From contig NZ_JAPMIU010000001.1 of the NCBI RefSeq assembly GCF_026410505.1, forward strand, positions 124,001 to 188,000: DNA of 64,000 nt. Reading direction: 5' to 3'. The first letter of the stretch is position 1; every line of letters starts with the position of its first letter. The notes under the pieces were generated by a model. That model searched no databases and was not told where the DNA came from. It worked only from the letters and a program-made list of their open reading frames with translations. The DNA is from Frateuria hangzhouensis. GTDB lineage: Bacteria > Pseudomonadota > Gammaproteobacteria > Xanthomonadales > Rhodanobacteraceae. Position numbers and translations under genes: made by a program. Shown here in pieces: positions 51,279-60,342 of the stretch.

Positions 51279-52292
51279 TCAGGGCGCCGCGGCAGTCGAC
51301 TCGCGGATCTGCAGCGCGAACGGAATCTGCACCAGCCGCCCGCCGCCCTGCCCGCGCAGCACGTTCAGCAGTTGCTGTGCGGCGATCTTGCCCATTTCGC
51401 GGCTGGGCTGGCGCACGGTGGTCAGCGCCGGCCACAGCTGGCACGCCAGCGGCGAATCGTCGAAGCCGCAGACGGACAGATCGTGCGGGACCTTCATGCC
51501 GTATTCGCCGGCGGCCCACATCACGCCGGTAGCCATGTCGTCGTTGGCGGCGAACACCGCCGTGGGCCGCTCCTTCAGCGCGAACAGCTCGTGCGCGGCG
51601 GCCACCCCGGAACTGAAGGTGAAGGCGCCCTGCACCACCAGTGCCGGATCTTCCCCGATACCGGCGTCAGCGATCGCCTCGCGGTAGCCGGCAAGGCGCC
51701 AGCGGCTGGCGCCGTGGTCGGCGATGCCGACCACGTGGGCGATGCGCCGGTGCCCCAACTGCAGCAGGTGCCCGACGATCGCCCGCGCCGCCTCCTGCTC
51801 GTCCATGGCTACGCCGATCGCCCCGTCGTGCTGCAGCGGCGACACGCTCGCGTAGGGCAGGTTGCGCTCCTTCAGGCGACGCAGCAGCGGTTCGTAGTCG
51901 GTGATCGGCGGGGTGAGCACCACGCCTTCCGGGTGGTGGTCGGAGATCAGCGCGTCCAGGCGGCGCACGAACTCGTCGCCGCGCATGCGCAACGGTCGCA
52001 CCATCATGCTGTAGCGGTGCTCGTCGCAGGCCTCGAGCACGCCGTCCTGGATCTCGGCCAGGTAGGTCGAGGCGGGGTTGTCGTTGTTGTCGTAGAGCAT
52101 CGCCACGACGAACGAGCGATTGCCGGCCAGGCTGCGCGCCGAGGGCAGCGGGCGATAGTCCATCGCCTCCATTGCCGCGCGCACGCGCTGGCGCGTGGAT
52201 TCGCTGACGTTCGCCTCGTCGTTGAGCACGCGGGAAACCGTCTTGGGCGATACCCCCGCCTTACGCGCCACATCTTCAAGGCGGACCCGCAT
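51279..52292 (-). CDS. LacI family transcriptional regulator 1
   Basis: 337 residues. LacI HTH at the N-terminus (VRLEDVARKAGVSPKTVSRVLN, hinge YRPLPSARSL), then a periplasmic-binding-protein-like sensor domain (VVAMLYDNNDNPASTYL, FAANDDMATGVMWAAGEYGMKVPHDLSVCGFDDSP). GGGAG precedes the ATG at 52292. It is divergent from the six-hairpin glycosidase operon with a type A operator between them, and about 240 nt from a type B operator at the GH3 gene. It is therefore a candidate repressor for either regulon. Confidence 0.92.
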   Translation of the reverse strand: MRVRLEDVARKAGVSPKTVSRVLNDEANVSESTRQRVRAAMEAMDYRPLPSARSLAGNRSFVVAMLYDNNDNPASTYLAEIQDGVLEACDEHRYSMMVRPLRMRGDEFVRRLDALISDHHPEGVVLTPPITDYEPLLRRLKERNLPYASVSPLQHDGAIGVAMDEQEAARAIVGHLLQLGHRRIAHVVGIADHGASRWRLAGYREAIADAGIGEDPALVVQGAFTFSSGVAAAHELFALKERPTAVFAANDDMATGVMWAAGEYGMKVPHDLSVCGFDDSPLACQLWPALTTVRQPSREMGKIAAQQLLNVLRGQGGGRLVQIPFALQIRESTAAAP

Positions 52293-52381
52293 GGAAGCTC
52301 CCGCTGCCGTTGTCCAACGTCGATCGACTATGCCGCCATCGCCCCGCGCTTTACAAGGCGCGGCGCCTTCCGCGCGGGCGC

Positions 52382-52396
52382 ATGAATACGTATGCA
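52382..52396 (+). promoter_or_regulatory. LacI-type operator (type A) upstream of the six-hairpin glycosidase operon
   Basis: ATGAATACGTATGCA, preceded by C, in the divergent space between LacI regulator 1 and the glycosidase. Same orientation relative to the gene as the other copies. Confidence 0.75.
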
Positions 52397-52478
52397 ACCA
52401 CTGGTCGCCGCCGCGCGGGGCTGCCTACCATGCCCGGAGCCTTCGGCCGCGCGGCCGCGGGCATGTTGCGACCGCAGC

Positions 52479-54749
52479 ATGCGCAATGCGCCGGGGCGTG
52501 ACATAACAGCCGCATCCTGGGGATCCCAAGCCTATGACCCGCGTCCCTTCCCGTCCGGCCCGCCCGTGCTGAGCCTGCTGCTCGTGGCGATGGCCGCCAC
52601 CACCCCGCCCGCCTGGCACGACGGCCTGCGCTGGCACGGCACCGACGTCGCCATGCAGCGCGGCGCGCAGGGCAGCTACACCCTGGCGTGGCCCACCGGG
52701 CAGCGCACGATCACGGCGCAGCCGTTGCGCAGCGACACCGCCAGCGCCCTGTTCGACGGGCTCTTTGCGATGGCGCAGGACGACCTTGCGCAGGACTCGG
52801 TCGAACAGATCCGCGACGGCGCGTTTGCCCACGGCCAGCCCATCCCCTGCCACTGTTTCGAGACCGGCCTGAAGTGGCCCTACGTGTGGACGCGCGACCT
52901 GTCCTACGCGGTCGACCTGGGCCTGTGGCGATTGGATCCGGCGCGTTCGCGCAACGGGCTCCAGTTCAAGCTTTCGGACACGCGCATGGCCGGCGTGCCG
53001 CCGGGCCCGTACCCGATGGAGGACACCGGTTCGGGCGGCAGCTGGCCGGTCAGCACCGACCGCGTGGTGTGGTTCCTAGCCGCGCGCCACCTGCTCGACG
53101 ACAAGGCGTTCGCCGGCCGGGTCTACGCGGCGCTGCGCGCCACCCTGGCGCAGGACCGGCAATACGCCTTTGACGCGGACTTCGGGCTGTACCGCGGCGA
53201 GACCTCGTTCCTGGACTGGCGCGAGCAGACCTACCCGGCCTGGACCGCGCAGCGGGTGACCTTCATCGCGCAGTCCTTCGCGCTGTCGACCAACGTGCTG
53301 CATTACCAGGTGCTGCAACTGGCCGCGCAGCTGGCCGACGAGCGCCGCGACACCGATGCCGCGGACGGCTACCGCGCCGGAGCGCAGGCTTTGAAGGCGG
53401 CGATCAACGCCCGCTTCTGGCGTGCCGACCGCGGCCTGTACATGAGCTACCTCGGCGGCGACGGCGCGCCGTTCGACACTTACGACCTGCTCGGCACCGC
53501 GCTGGCGATCGAGAGCGGCGTGGCCGAGGGCGAGCGCGCCCGCCAGGCGCTGGCCAACTACCCCACCTGGCCGGCCGGCAGCCCGGTGATCTGGCCGGAG
53601 CGCTCCGACCAGCCGGTCTATCACAACCGCGCGATCTGGCCGTTCGTCAGCGCCTATGCGCTGCGCGCCGCGCGCACGACCCGCCTGCCGGCGCACATCG
53701 CGCACGAGATCGCATCGGTGATGCGCGGCGCCGCGCTGCACGGTTCGAACATGGAAAACTACGAGCTGCTCACCCAGGCCGAGCACGTCGACGAAGGCCC
53801 GCTCAGCGGGCCGGTGGTCAACTCGCCGCGCCAGTTGTGGTCGGTGGCCGGCTACCTGGCGATGGTGACCGAAGGCGTGTTCGGGCTTACCGGCGACGGC
53901 CGCGTCGAGCCGCTGCTGCCCACGTCGCTGGTGCCGATGCTGTTCGGCGAGCGGCACGCGATCTCGTTGCAGCTGAAGGATCGCCGCGTCACGCTGGAAC
54001 GTCCCGCGACGATCGAGGGCAACCTGCTCGTCGCCGACCGCACGACCACGCAGGGCGCGACCACCACGGTGACGCTCAAGGCCGTGCAGGTCGCCGATCC
54101 GCCGTTGCGCATGGATGCCCCGCTGTACGCGCCAGTCGCCCCGCCGGCGCCGCGCGTGGAGGCTTCCGGCGACGGCTGGCGGATCGAGGTGGACAGCCGC
54201 CAGCGGCTCTACATCGACGGTCGGCTGCACGGCGACATCGACGGCACCGCGCAGTTGCCGCGCCAGCCCGGCCGGGTCTGCCTTACCACCACGCGCGTCG
54301 GTGCCGCCGGACTCGAATCGCTGCATTCGCCCACCGCTTGCGTGGGCGACCTGGCCAGGGTTTCCGGCGACTGGCCGCGCGCCTGGACGGCGCCGGCCAC
54401 CGGCAGCTATCGCGTGGCGCTCGACTACGCCAACGGCCACGGCCCGATCAACACCGGCATCACCGCGGCGGTGAAGACGCTGGTGGTCCGTTGCGAGGGG
54501 GCGGCCGACCAGCGCCTGCCGCTGGTGATGCCGCACAGCACCGGCGTGCAGTCTTCCACCTGGGGCCGCCTCGACGCCCGCGCCGGCGCCCGCTGCCGCT
54601 TCAGCCTGGAGGACGGCTTCAACATGAGCTATCTGGCGCACTTCGCGCAGTACACCGGTGGCAGCGGCGGCAGCGCCGGGCCGTTGAACGAAGCGACACT
54701 GCATGATCTGCTGATCGCCCCGCTCGCCACCGGCCACGGCGCCCCATGA
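52479..54749 (+). CDS. Six-hairpin glycosidase-like protein
   Basis: About 756 residues. The middle part (roughly 60-480) has the features of an (alpha/alpha)6 glycosidase: [53 protein letters not shown] and [15 protein letters not shown], reminiscent of glucoamylase or trehalase folds. The C-terminal part is a beta-domain ending with [11 protein letters not shown] hydrophobic segment [10 protein letters not shown] near residues 31-40 suggests export. The start is uncertain: ATG 52479 lies after the operator but has no clear ribosome site, and a GTG at 52566 is an alternative. It is overlapped by the MFS gene (ATGA). Confidence 0.85.
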   Translation: MRNAPGRDITAASWGSQAYDPRPFPSGPPVLSLLLVAMAATTPPAWHDGLRWHGTDVAMQRGAQGSYTLAWPTGQRTITAQPLRSDTASALFDGLFAMAQDDLAQDSVEQIRDGAFAHGQPIPCHCFETGLKWPYVWTRDLSYAVDLGLWRLDPARSRNGLQFKLSDTRMAGVPPGPYPMEDTGSGGSWPVSTDRVVWFLAARHLLDDKAFAGRVYAALRATLAQDRQYAFDADFGLYRGETSFLDWREQTYPAWTAQRVTFIAQSFALSTNVLHYQVLQLAAQLADERRDTDAADGYRAGAQALKAAINARFWRADRGLYMSYLGGDGAPFDTYDLLGTALAIESGVAEGERARQALANYPTWPAGSPVIWPERSDQPVYHNRAIWPFVSAYALRAARTTRLPAHIAHEIASVMRGAALHGSNMENYELLTQAEHVDEGPLSGPVVNSPRQLWSVAGYLAMVTEGVFGLTGDGRVEPLLPTSLVPMLFGERHAISLQLKDRRVTLERPATIEGNLLVADRTTTQGATTTVTLKAVQVADPPLRMDAPLYAPVAPPAPRVEASGDGWRIEVDSRQRLYIDGRLHGDIDGTAQLPRQPGRVCLTTTRVGAAGLESLHSPTACVGDLARVSGDWPRAWTAPATGSYRVALDYANGHGPINTGITAAVKTLVVRCEGAADQRLPLVMPHSTGVQSSTWGRLDARAGARCRFSLEDGFNMSYLAHFAQYTGGSGGSAGPLNEATLHDLLIAPLATGHGAP

Positions 54750-56239
54750 AGGACGAACGTCCCGCGATCAGCAAGCCGGCGCTGTCGTTCTGGCAGATCT
54801 GGAACATGTGCTTCGGCTTCCTCGGCCTGCAGTTCGGCTTCGCCCTGCAGAACGCCAACGTCAGCCGCATCTTCCAGACGCTGGGCGCCGACGTGAACGA
54901 CATCCCTGCGCTGTGGATCGCCGCGCCGCTGACCGGGCTGATCGTGCAGCCGATCATCGGCCATTTCTCCGATCGCACCTGGAACCGGCTGGGGCGGCGG
55001 CGGCCGTACTTCCTGATCGGTGCGGTGTTCGCTTCGCTGGCGCTGCTGTGGATGCCCAATGCGCCGGCGCTGTGGATCGCGGCCGGGTTGCTGTGGATCC
55101 TGGACGCTTCGATCAATGTGTCGATGGAGCCCTTCCGCGCCTTCGTCGGCGACCAGTTGCCGACGCAGCAACGCCCGGCCGGCTACGCGATGCAGAGCTT
55201 CTTCATCGGCGTGGGCGCGGTGATCGCCTCGATGCTGCCGTGGGCGCTGGCGCACCTGGGCGTGGCCAACGTGGCGCCGGACGGCGGTATCCCCGACACG
55301 GTCCGTTACGCCTTCTACGCCGGCGGCGCGGTGCTGCTGGGCGCGGTGCTGTGGACGATCCTGAGCACGCGCGAATACCCGCCCGAGCAGTTGCGCGCGT
55401 TCGCCGACAACGTGGCACCGGACACGCGCACGGACACCTCGCGCGCCTGGCGGCCGGGCCTGGTGCTGTTGCTGGTCGGCGTCGGGGTGCTCTACGCGAT
55501 CGGCCACTTCGCGCTGGAAAAGGAAGTCTACCTGCTGGGCGGCGGGCTGATCGTCGCAGGCCTGCTGTTCGTGTGGCTGAGCGCCACCCGCAGCGACGGC
55601 ATGCTGCGTGAGGTGATGGGCGATCTCTACGGCATGCCGGTGTCGATGCGGCGGCTGGCGTGGGTGCAGCTGTTCTCCTGGTTCGCGCTGTTCGCCATGT
55701 GGATCTACACCACCGCCGGCGTCACCCAGACCATCTACGGCACCACCGACGTCGGTTCGGCGCTCTACAACGAGGGTGCCAACTGGGTCGGCCTGTTGTT
55801 TGCCGCGTACAACGGCTTCGCCGCGCTGGCCGCCGTGGTGATCCCGCTGATGGTGCGCCGCCTCGGCCTGCGCATCAGCCATCTGGTCAACCTGTGCCTG
55901 GGCGGCGCGGGGCTGCTCTCGTTCCTGCTGATCCGCGACCCGCGCTGGCTGCTGGCCTCGATGGTGGGCGTGGGATTCGCCTGGGCCTCGATCCTGTCGC
56001 TGCCCTACGCGCTGCTGTCGGACCATCTGCCGGCAGCGAAGATGGGCGTGTACATGGGCATCTTCAACTTCTTCATCGTGATCCCGCAGCTGCTCGCCGC
56101 CAGCGTGCTGGGGCTGCTGCTGCGCCTGTGCTTCGGCAACCAGCCGATCTGGGCGCTGGCGCTGGGCGGCGCCTGCCTGCTGGTGGCCGGGCTGTTCACG
56201 CTGCGCGTGCACGAGCCCGCCCCGGCCGCCGCGGCGTAG
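54746..56239 (+). CDS. MFS disaccharide transporter (SucX/MalY-like, GPH type)
   Basis: 497 residues, about 12 membrane segments. Opens with [37 protein letters not shown] and has [19 protein letters not shown] in loop 2-3, typical of the sucrose/maltose proton symporters found in TonB-linked sugar loci of Xanthomonas and Caulobacter. Predicted to bring maltose or short maltodextrins across the inner membrane. The ATG overlaps the glycosidase stop by 4 nt. Confidence 0.93.
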   Translation: MKDERPAISKPALSFWQIWNMCFGFLGLQFGFALQNANVSRIFQTLGADVNDIPALWIAAPLTGLIVQPIIGHFSDRTWNRLGRRRPYFLIGAVFASLALLWMPNAPALWIAAGLLWILDASINVSMEPFRAFVGDQLPTQQRPAGYAMQSFFIGVGAVIASMLPWALAHLGVANVAPDGGIPDTVRYAFYAGGAVLLGAVLWTILSTREYPPEQLRAFADNVAPDTRTDTSRAWRPGLVLLLVGVGVLYAIGHFALEKEVYLLGGGLIVAGLLFVWLSATRSDGMLREVMGDLYGMPVSMRRLAWVQLFSWFALFAMWIYTTAGVTQTIYGTTDVGSALYNEGANWVGLLFAAYNGFAALAAVVIPLMVRRLGLRISHLVNLCLGGAGLLSFLLIRDPRWLLASMVGVGFAWASILSLPYALLSDHLPAAKMGVYMGIFNFFIVIPQLLAASVLGLLLRLCFGNQPIWALALGGACLLVAGLFTLRVHEPAPAAAA

Positions 56240-56328
56240 GAAGCGGCCGGTCCCCGCGCCGTCATCCCGCAGAACTGCGAAACACGGCCGGCGGGGCCGG
56301 CTCTCCCATATCGTTCCAAGGACGCAAC

Positions 56329-58011
56329 ATGAAGCTCAAGATCGGCACCCTGTGCCTGACATGTACGCTCGGCCTGGGCACCGCCCACGCGGACACAGCG
56401 CCCCGCGAGTTCTACGGCACCACCGCGCCGTTCGCCGCCAACGCCATCTATTTCGTGATGACCGATCGCTTCGTCAACGGCGATCCTTCCAACGACCACC
56501 GCGACCAGGGCGGCGCGCATCCCACGTTCGACATTCCGGTGCCGGGTGCGCCCAAGGGCGAGAGCGCGAACATCGGCTACCTGGGTGGCGACTTCAGGGG
56601 CGTGCTGGACAATGCCGGCTACATCCGCGGCATGGGCTTCGGCGCCGTATGGATCACGCCCATCGTGGACAACCCCGACCAGGCGTTCACCGGCGGCGAC
56701 CCGGTGTACTGGGGCTCGAAGTTCTCCGACCGCGGCAAGACCGGCTTCCACGGCTACTGGGGCATCAACTTCTACAAGCTGGACGAACACCTGCCGAGCA
56801 AGGGCCTGGACTTCGCGCAGTTCACCGCCGGCATGCACGAGGCGGGACTGAAAGTGGTGCAGGACATCGTGCTCAACCACGGCTCGCCCGCGTTCACCAT
56901 GCCGGTGCGCCAGCCGCAGTTCGGACAGATCTTCGATGCGCACGGCAAGCTCGTCGCCGACCAGCAGAACCTGCCGCCATGGCAGCTCGATCCCCGGCAC
57001 AACCCGCTGCACCGCTTCTACCACGCCTACGAGGACCTGGCGCAGCTGTCCAACAACGACGAGGCCAACCCGGCCGTGCTGGACTACTTCACCGGCGCGT
57101 ACCTGCAATGGATCGGCCAGGGCGCGGACGGCTTCCGGATCGACACCATCAGCCACCTGTCCACTGCGTTCTGGCGCCAGTTCTCCGCGCGCATTCGCGC
57201 GAAGCACCCGGGCTTCTTCATGTACGGCGAGGCGTTCGACTACAGCCCGGACAACATCGGCAAATTCACCTGGCCGAAGAACGGCGGCATCAGCCTGCTC
57301 GACTTTCCCCAGCAGGGCGCGATCAAGGCGGTGTTCGAGCACCCGGGCAGCGACTACGCGCAGCTTCAGTCGAAGCTCTACCTGACCAACGGGCCGTACG
57401 AGAACCCGTACGAGCTGGTCACCTTCTACGACAACCACGACATGGCGCGCATGGACGCCAGCGACAGCGGTTTCATCGACGCCAACAACTGGCTGTTCAC
57501 CACGCGCGGCATCCCGGCGGTCTACTACGGCTCGGAAACCGGCTTCGAACGCGGCCGCGCGGAGCATCAGGGCAACCGCAACTATTACGGCCAGGCGCGC
57601 ATCGATGCGGCAGGCAATAGCCCGATCTATCGCCAGCTCAAGCGCATCGCCAACCTGCGTACCAGAACACCCGCACTGCAGCGCGGGCTGATGCTCGTCG
57701 AGCACATGGGCGGCGACCAGGCCGCGTTCTATCGCGTGTACCAGAAAGGCGGCGCGCACCAGATCGCACTGGTGCTGCTCAACAAGGGTGACAAGGCCGC
57801 CCGGTTCCATGTGACGAAGTACCTGCAACCGGGCCACTGGCAGGCTGCGCTGGGCGGCAAGGACGTCGACGTGGCGGAGGGTGGTGCGCTGGAAGCCGGC
57901 GTGGGACCGCACGACGTGGCGGTGTACCTGCTCGACGCGCCGGCCACCCGCACCGACCTGGTGACCGAACTTACCCGGCTGATGCGCGACAAGAGCCACC
58001 CGGATGACTGA
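56329..58011 (+). CDS. Exported GH13 enzyme, alpha-amylase/cyclodextrin glycosyltransferase-like
   Basis: 560 residues with a signal peptide (1-21). GH13 landmarks: IYFVMTDRFVNGDPSND, WITPIVDNP, D272 (GFRIDTISH, nucleophile), E301 (FFMYGEAFDYS, acid/base) and D371 (FYDNHDMARMD). The long MTDRFVNGDPSND opening and the LGGDFRGV segment are typical of the CGTase/alpha-amylase branch. Probably cuts starch-type polymers or cyclodextrins in the periplasm. AAGGA precedes the ATG at 56329. It continues the operon started at 52479 and its end overlaps the next gene by 8 nt. Confidence 0.93.
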   Translation: MKLKIGTLCLTCTLGLGTAHADTAPREFYGTTAPFAANAIYFVMTDRFVNGDPSNDHRDQGGAHPTFDIPVPGAPKGESANIGYLGGDFRGVLDNAGYIRGMGFGAVWITPIVDNPDQAFTGGDPVYWGSKFSDRGKTGFHGYWGINFYKLDEHLPSKGLDFAQFTAGMHEAGLKVVQDIVLNHGSPAFTMPVRQPQFGQIFDAHGKLVADQQNLPPWQLDPRHNPLHRFYHAYEDLAQLSNNDEANPAVLDYFTGAYLQWIGQGADGFRIDTISHLSTAFWRQFSARIRAKHPGFFMYGEAFDYSPDNIGKFTWPKNGGISLLDFPQQGAIKAVFEHPGSDYAQLQSKLYLTNGPYENPYELVTFYDNHDMARMDASDSGFIDANNWLFTTRGIPAVYYGSETGFERGRAEHQGNRNYYGQARIDAAGNSPIYRQLKRIANLRTRTPALQRGLMLVEHMGGDQAAFYRVYQKGGAHQIALVLLNKGDKAARFHVTKYLQPGHWQAALGGKDVDVAEGGALEAGVGPHDVAVYLLDAPATRTDLVTELTRLMRDKSHPDD

Positions 58012-59017
58012 CCGCTTTGCAGGGTGGGCTTCAGCCCACCGCCCGTCGCCGTGCCGTGCATGGTGGGCTGAAGCCCACCCTGCGCGGCTCCTGGCCGGTT
58101 GGTGGTTCGCCCTGCTCGTGCTGCTTCCCTGCCCGGCTCGCGCGCAGGTGCAGAAACTCGACCTCGATGCCCCCGTCTTCGCGCCCGAGCGCATCCACGT
58201 CACGGTCTACCTCCCGCCCGGGTACGCGGATTCGACTGCCCACTACCCGGTGCTGTATGCCAACGACGGCCAGGACATGCTGGCGGTCGGCCTGCAGGCG
58301 ACGCTGGCCCATCTGTCTGGCGAGCAGGTCATCGAGCCCATCATCGTGGTCGCCATCGACATGCTGCACGACCGCGCCAGCGGCTACGGGCTTTCCGATC
58401 GCAAGCGCGGGCAGAGCGTGGTCGGCGGCTCGAGGATCGGCGCCATCGGCCTGCGGGCCGCGGACTACTCGGCCTGGGTGGCCACGACCCTGGTGCCTTA
58501 CATCGATGCGCACTACCGCACCCGAGCCGATGCCCGCGAGTGCGCGGTAATGGGCTGGTCCCTGGGCGCGCTCAACGCGTTCAACCTGGGCTGGCAGTAC
58601 CCGGACGTGTTCGGCAAGGTCGGCGCCCTGTCACCCTCGTTCTGGCTGGCGGGCGACCGCAGCACGGCGGACTCGGTGCAGCGCAGCCGGCTGGCACAGT
58701 CGCTGGTCGATCGGGGACCGAAACGCGAAGGGCTGAAGTTCTGGTTCGCCGGCGGCACCGATGAGGAAACCAACGACCGTGACCACGACGGCGTGATCGA
58801 CGTGATCGACGACCTGCAAGACCTAGTGGGCGGTTACCGCGGCGGCGACGTGCAGCGTCGGGGCCTGCGCCAGCTTGGTTACACGACCCTCGGCAGCAAC
58901 CCGGACGTGACCGTGTTTCTGCTCCCTGGCGGGCATCACCAGCAGGCGTCGTGGGCGCAGATGCTGCCGGTGTTCCTGCGCTGGGCGTTTCCGCCACGAC
59001 CGTCACCTTCCCTGTAG
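58004..59017 (+). CDS. Exported alpha/beta hydrolase, esterase D/IroE-like
   Basis: 337 residues. After an unusual N-terminus the signal segment is LLAGWWFALLVLLPCPARAQ, then a serine esterase domain with VYLPPGY, VLYANDGQDM, nucleophile in MGWSLGALNAF (GWSLG), GGTDEETNDRDHDGVIDVIDDL and a late His in LLPGGHHQQASW. This is the Putative_esterase (D) family. The first 28 residues (MTDRFAGWASAHRPSPCRAW onwards) are encoded by a family 1 repeat at 58019-58083 read in frame; no later in-frame start would keep the signal peptide. Confidence 0.85.
   Translation: MTDRFAGWASAHRPSPCRAWWAEAHPARLLAGWWFALLVLLPCPARAQVQKLDLDAPVFAPERIHVTVYLPPGYADSTAHYPVLYANDGQDMLAVGLQATLAHLSGEQVIEPIIVVAIDMLHDRASGYGLSDRKRGQSVVGGSRIGAIGLRAADYSAWVATTLVPYIDAHYRTRADARECAVMGWSLGALNAFNLGWQYPDVFGKVGALSPSFWLAGDRSTADSVQRSRLAQSLVDRGPKREGLKFWFAGGTDEETNDRDHDGVIDVIDDLQDLVGGYRGGDVQRRGLRQLGYTTLGSNPDVTVFLLPGGHHQQASWAQMLPVFLRWAFPPRPSPSL
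58019..58083. repeat. Family 1 inverted repeat, copy 4, within a coding region
   Basis: CAGGGTGGGCTTCAGCCCAC and its complement around a 25-nt centre. It lies inside the 5' part of the esterase gene and is translated as GWASAH and WWAEAH. Confidence 0.85.
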
Positions 59018-59093
59018 GAGACCTCGAATCGCCTGCTCGGCTCTTGTAGGGCCCACTACGAATGCGTCGCGCGAGAAAAGGTGTTCGAGAATT

Positions 59094-59153
59094 TGTAGGA
59101 GCGCACTTGGGCGCGACCGGAATGTCCAAGTCGCGCCCAAGGGCACTACCTAC
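59094..59153. repeat. Family 2 inverted repeat, copy 3
   Basis: TGTAGGAGCGCACTTGGGCG and a right arm with the complementary order (CGCGCCCAAGGGCACTACCT), slightly decayed. Sits between the convergent esterase and LacI regulator 2. Confidence 0.8.
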
Positions 59154-59164
59154 GGGAATGCGTG

Positions 59165-60196
59165 CTACCGGGACCGCGCGCTCGACTGTCGCACCATCAG
59201 CTTCACCGGCAGCATCTGGCTCTGTGCCGGCTCGCCGCGGATCATCTTCAGCAGGTTGTCCACCAGTACCTCGCCGGCGCTGCGGGTGTCCTGCAGCACG
59301 GTGGTGAGTGGCGGATGGGCGAAGCGCGCCATGGGAATATCGTCGAAGCCGGCGACGGGCACGTCCGTAGGCACCTTGTAGCCCTGCTCGGCCAGCGCGC
59401 GCATGGCGCCGATGGCGATCAGGTCGCTGGCGGCGAATACGGCATCGAAGGCGACGCCGCGGGCAATCAGTTCGGACATCGCCTGGTCGCCACTCATCTG
59501 CGTGCTCTCGGCGTCCACCTGCAGCGCCTCGTCGACATCGAGGCCGGCCTGTCGCAGCGCTTCGGCATAGCCGCGGTAGCGTTCGAAGAATTCGGGATAG
59601 TGGCTGGACGCGTCACCGAGGAAGGCGATCCGCCGGCAGCCCTGTTCGATGAAGTGCCGCGCCACCGCCTGGCCGCCGCTGAAGTTGTCGCAGCCGACCG
59701 ACACACCGGGCTGGCCTGGCTGCACCGCGCCCCAACGCACGAAGCGGGTGCCGATGGCCACCAGTTGCTCCAGCCGCGCACGGTAGGCGTGGTAGTCGCC
59801 GTAGCCGAGCAGGATGATGCCGTCGGCCTTCTTGCTGTCGGCGTAGTCGGCGTGCCAGTCGGTGGAGAACTGCTGGAACGACACCAGCAGGTCGAACCCC
59901 TGCTGCGCGCAGGCGCGGGTGATCGAGCCCAGCATCGACAGGAAGAACGGGTTGATGTTGGAGCCGTCGGTGGTCGGATCCTCGAACAGCAGCAGCGCCA
60001 GCGTGCCCGAATGCTGCAGGCGCAGGTTGGAGGCGTTCTTGTCGACCTTGTAGCGCAGCTGCTCGGCGGCGGCGCGGATGCGTTCGCGGGTTTCCTCGCT
60101 GACCAGCGGGCTGCCGCGCAGGGCGCGCGAAACCGTCGCCTGGGAAACCCCCGCCAGGTGGGCGATGTCGATCGACGTCGCTTTGGCCTTGCTCAC
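59165..60196 (-). CDS. LacI family transcriptional regulator 2
   Basis: 343 residues from a GTG at 60196. HTH IDIAHLAGVSQATVSRALRG with LRYKVDKNASNLRL hinge region, then a sugar-sensor domain (TLALLLFEDPTTDGSNINPFFLSML, AASDLIAIGAMRALAEQGYKVPTDVPVAGFDD). It closes the sugar region and is convergent with the esterase gene. With LacI regulator 1 it is one of two candidates to bind the two operator types; sequence alone does not say which binds which. Confidence 0.92.
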   Translation of the reverse strand: MSKAKATSIDIAHLAGVSQATVSRALRGSPLVSEETRERIRAAAEQLRYKVDKNASNLRLQHSGTLALLLFEDPTTDGSNINPFFLSMLGSITRACAQQGFDLLVSFQQFSTDWHADYADSKKADGIILLGYGDYHAYRARLEQLVAIGTRFVRWGAVQPGQPGVSVGCDNFSGGQAVARHFIEQGCRRIAFLGDASSHYPEFFERYRGYAEALRQAGLDVDEALQVDAESTQMSGDQAMSELIARGVAFDAVFAASDLIAIGAMRALAEQGYKVPTDVPVAGFDDIPMARFAHPPLTTVLQDTRSAGEVLVDNLLKMIRGEPAQSQMLPVKLMVRQSSARSR

Positions 60197-60280
60197 TGCT
60201 GCGGAAACCTCTGGTACGCCGGCTGGACAACCTTACCATCGGCCGACGGCGGTGTGCCGATGGCGGCAAGGGCCGGGAAG

Positions 60281-60330
60281 CGCTGAGCTGAAGCCCAGCC
60301 TGCGGACCGTAGGGTGGGCTTCAGCCCCCC
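60281..60330. repeat. Family 1 inverted repeat, copy 5 (degenerate)
   Basis: GCTGAAGCCCAGCCTGCGG and GTAGGGTGGGCTTCAGCCCC in the inverted, arms-inward order, between LacI regulator 2 and the glucose dehydrogenase. Confidence 0.65.
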
Positions 60331-60342
60331 GCCCTCCTCCCT

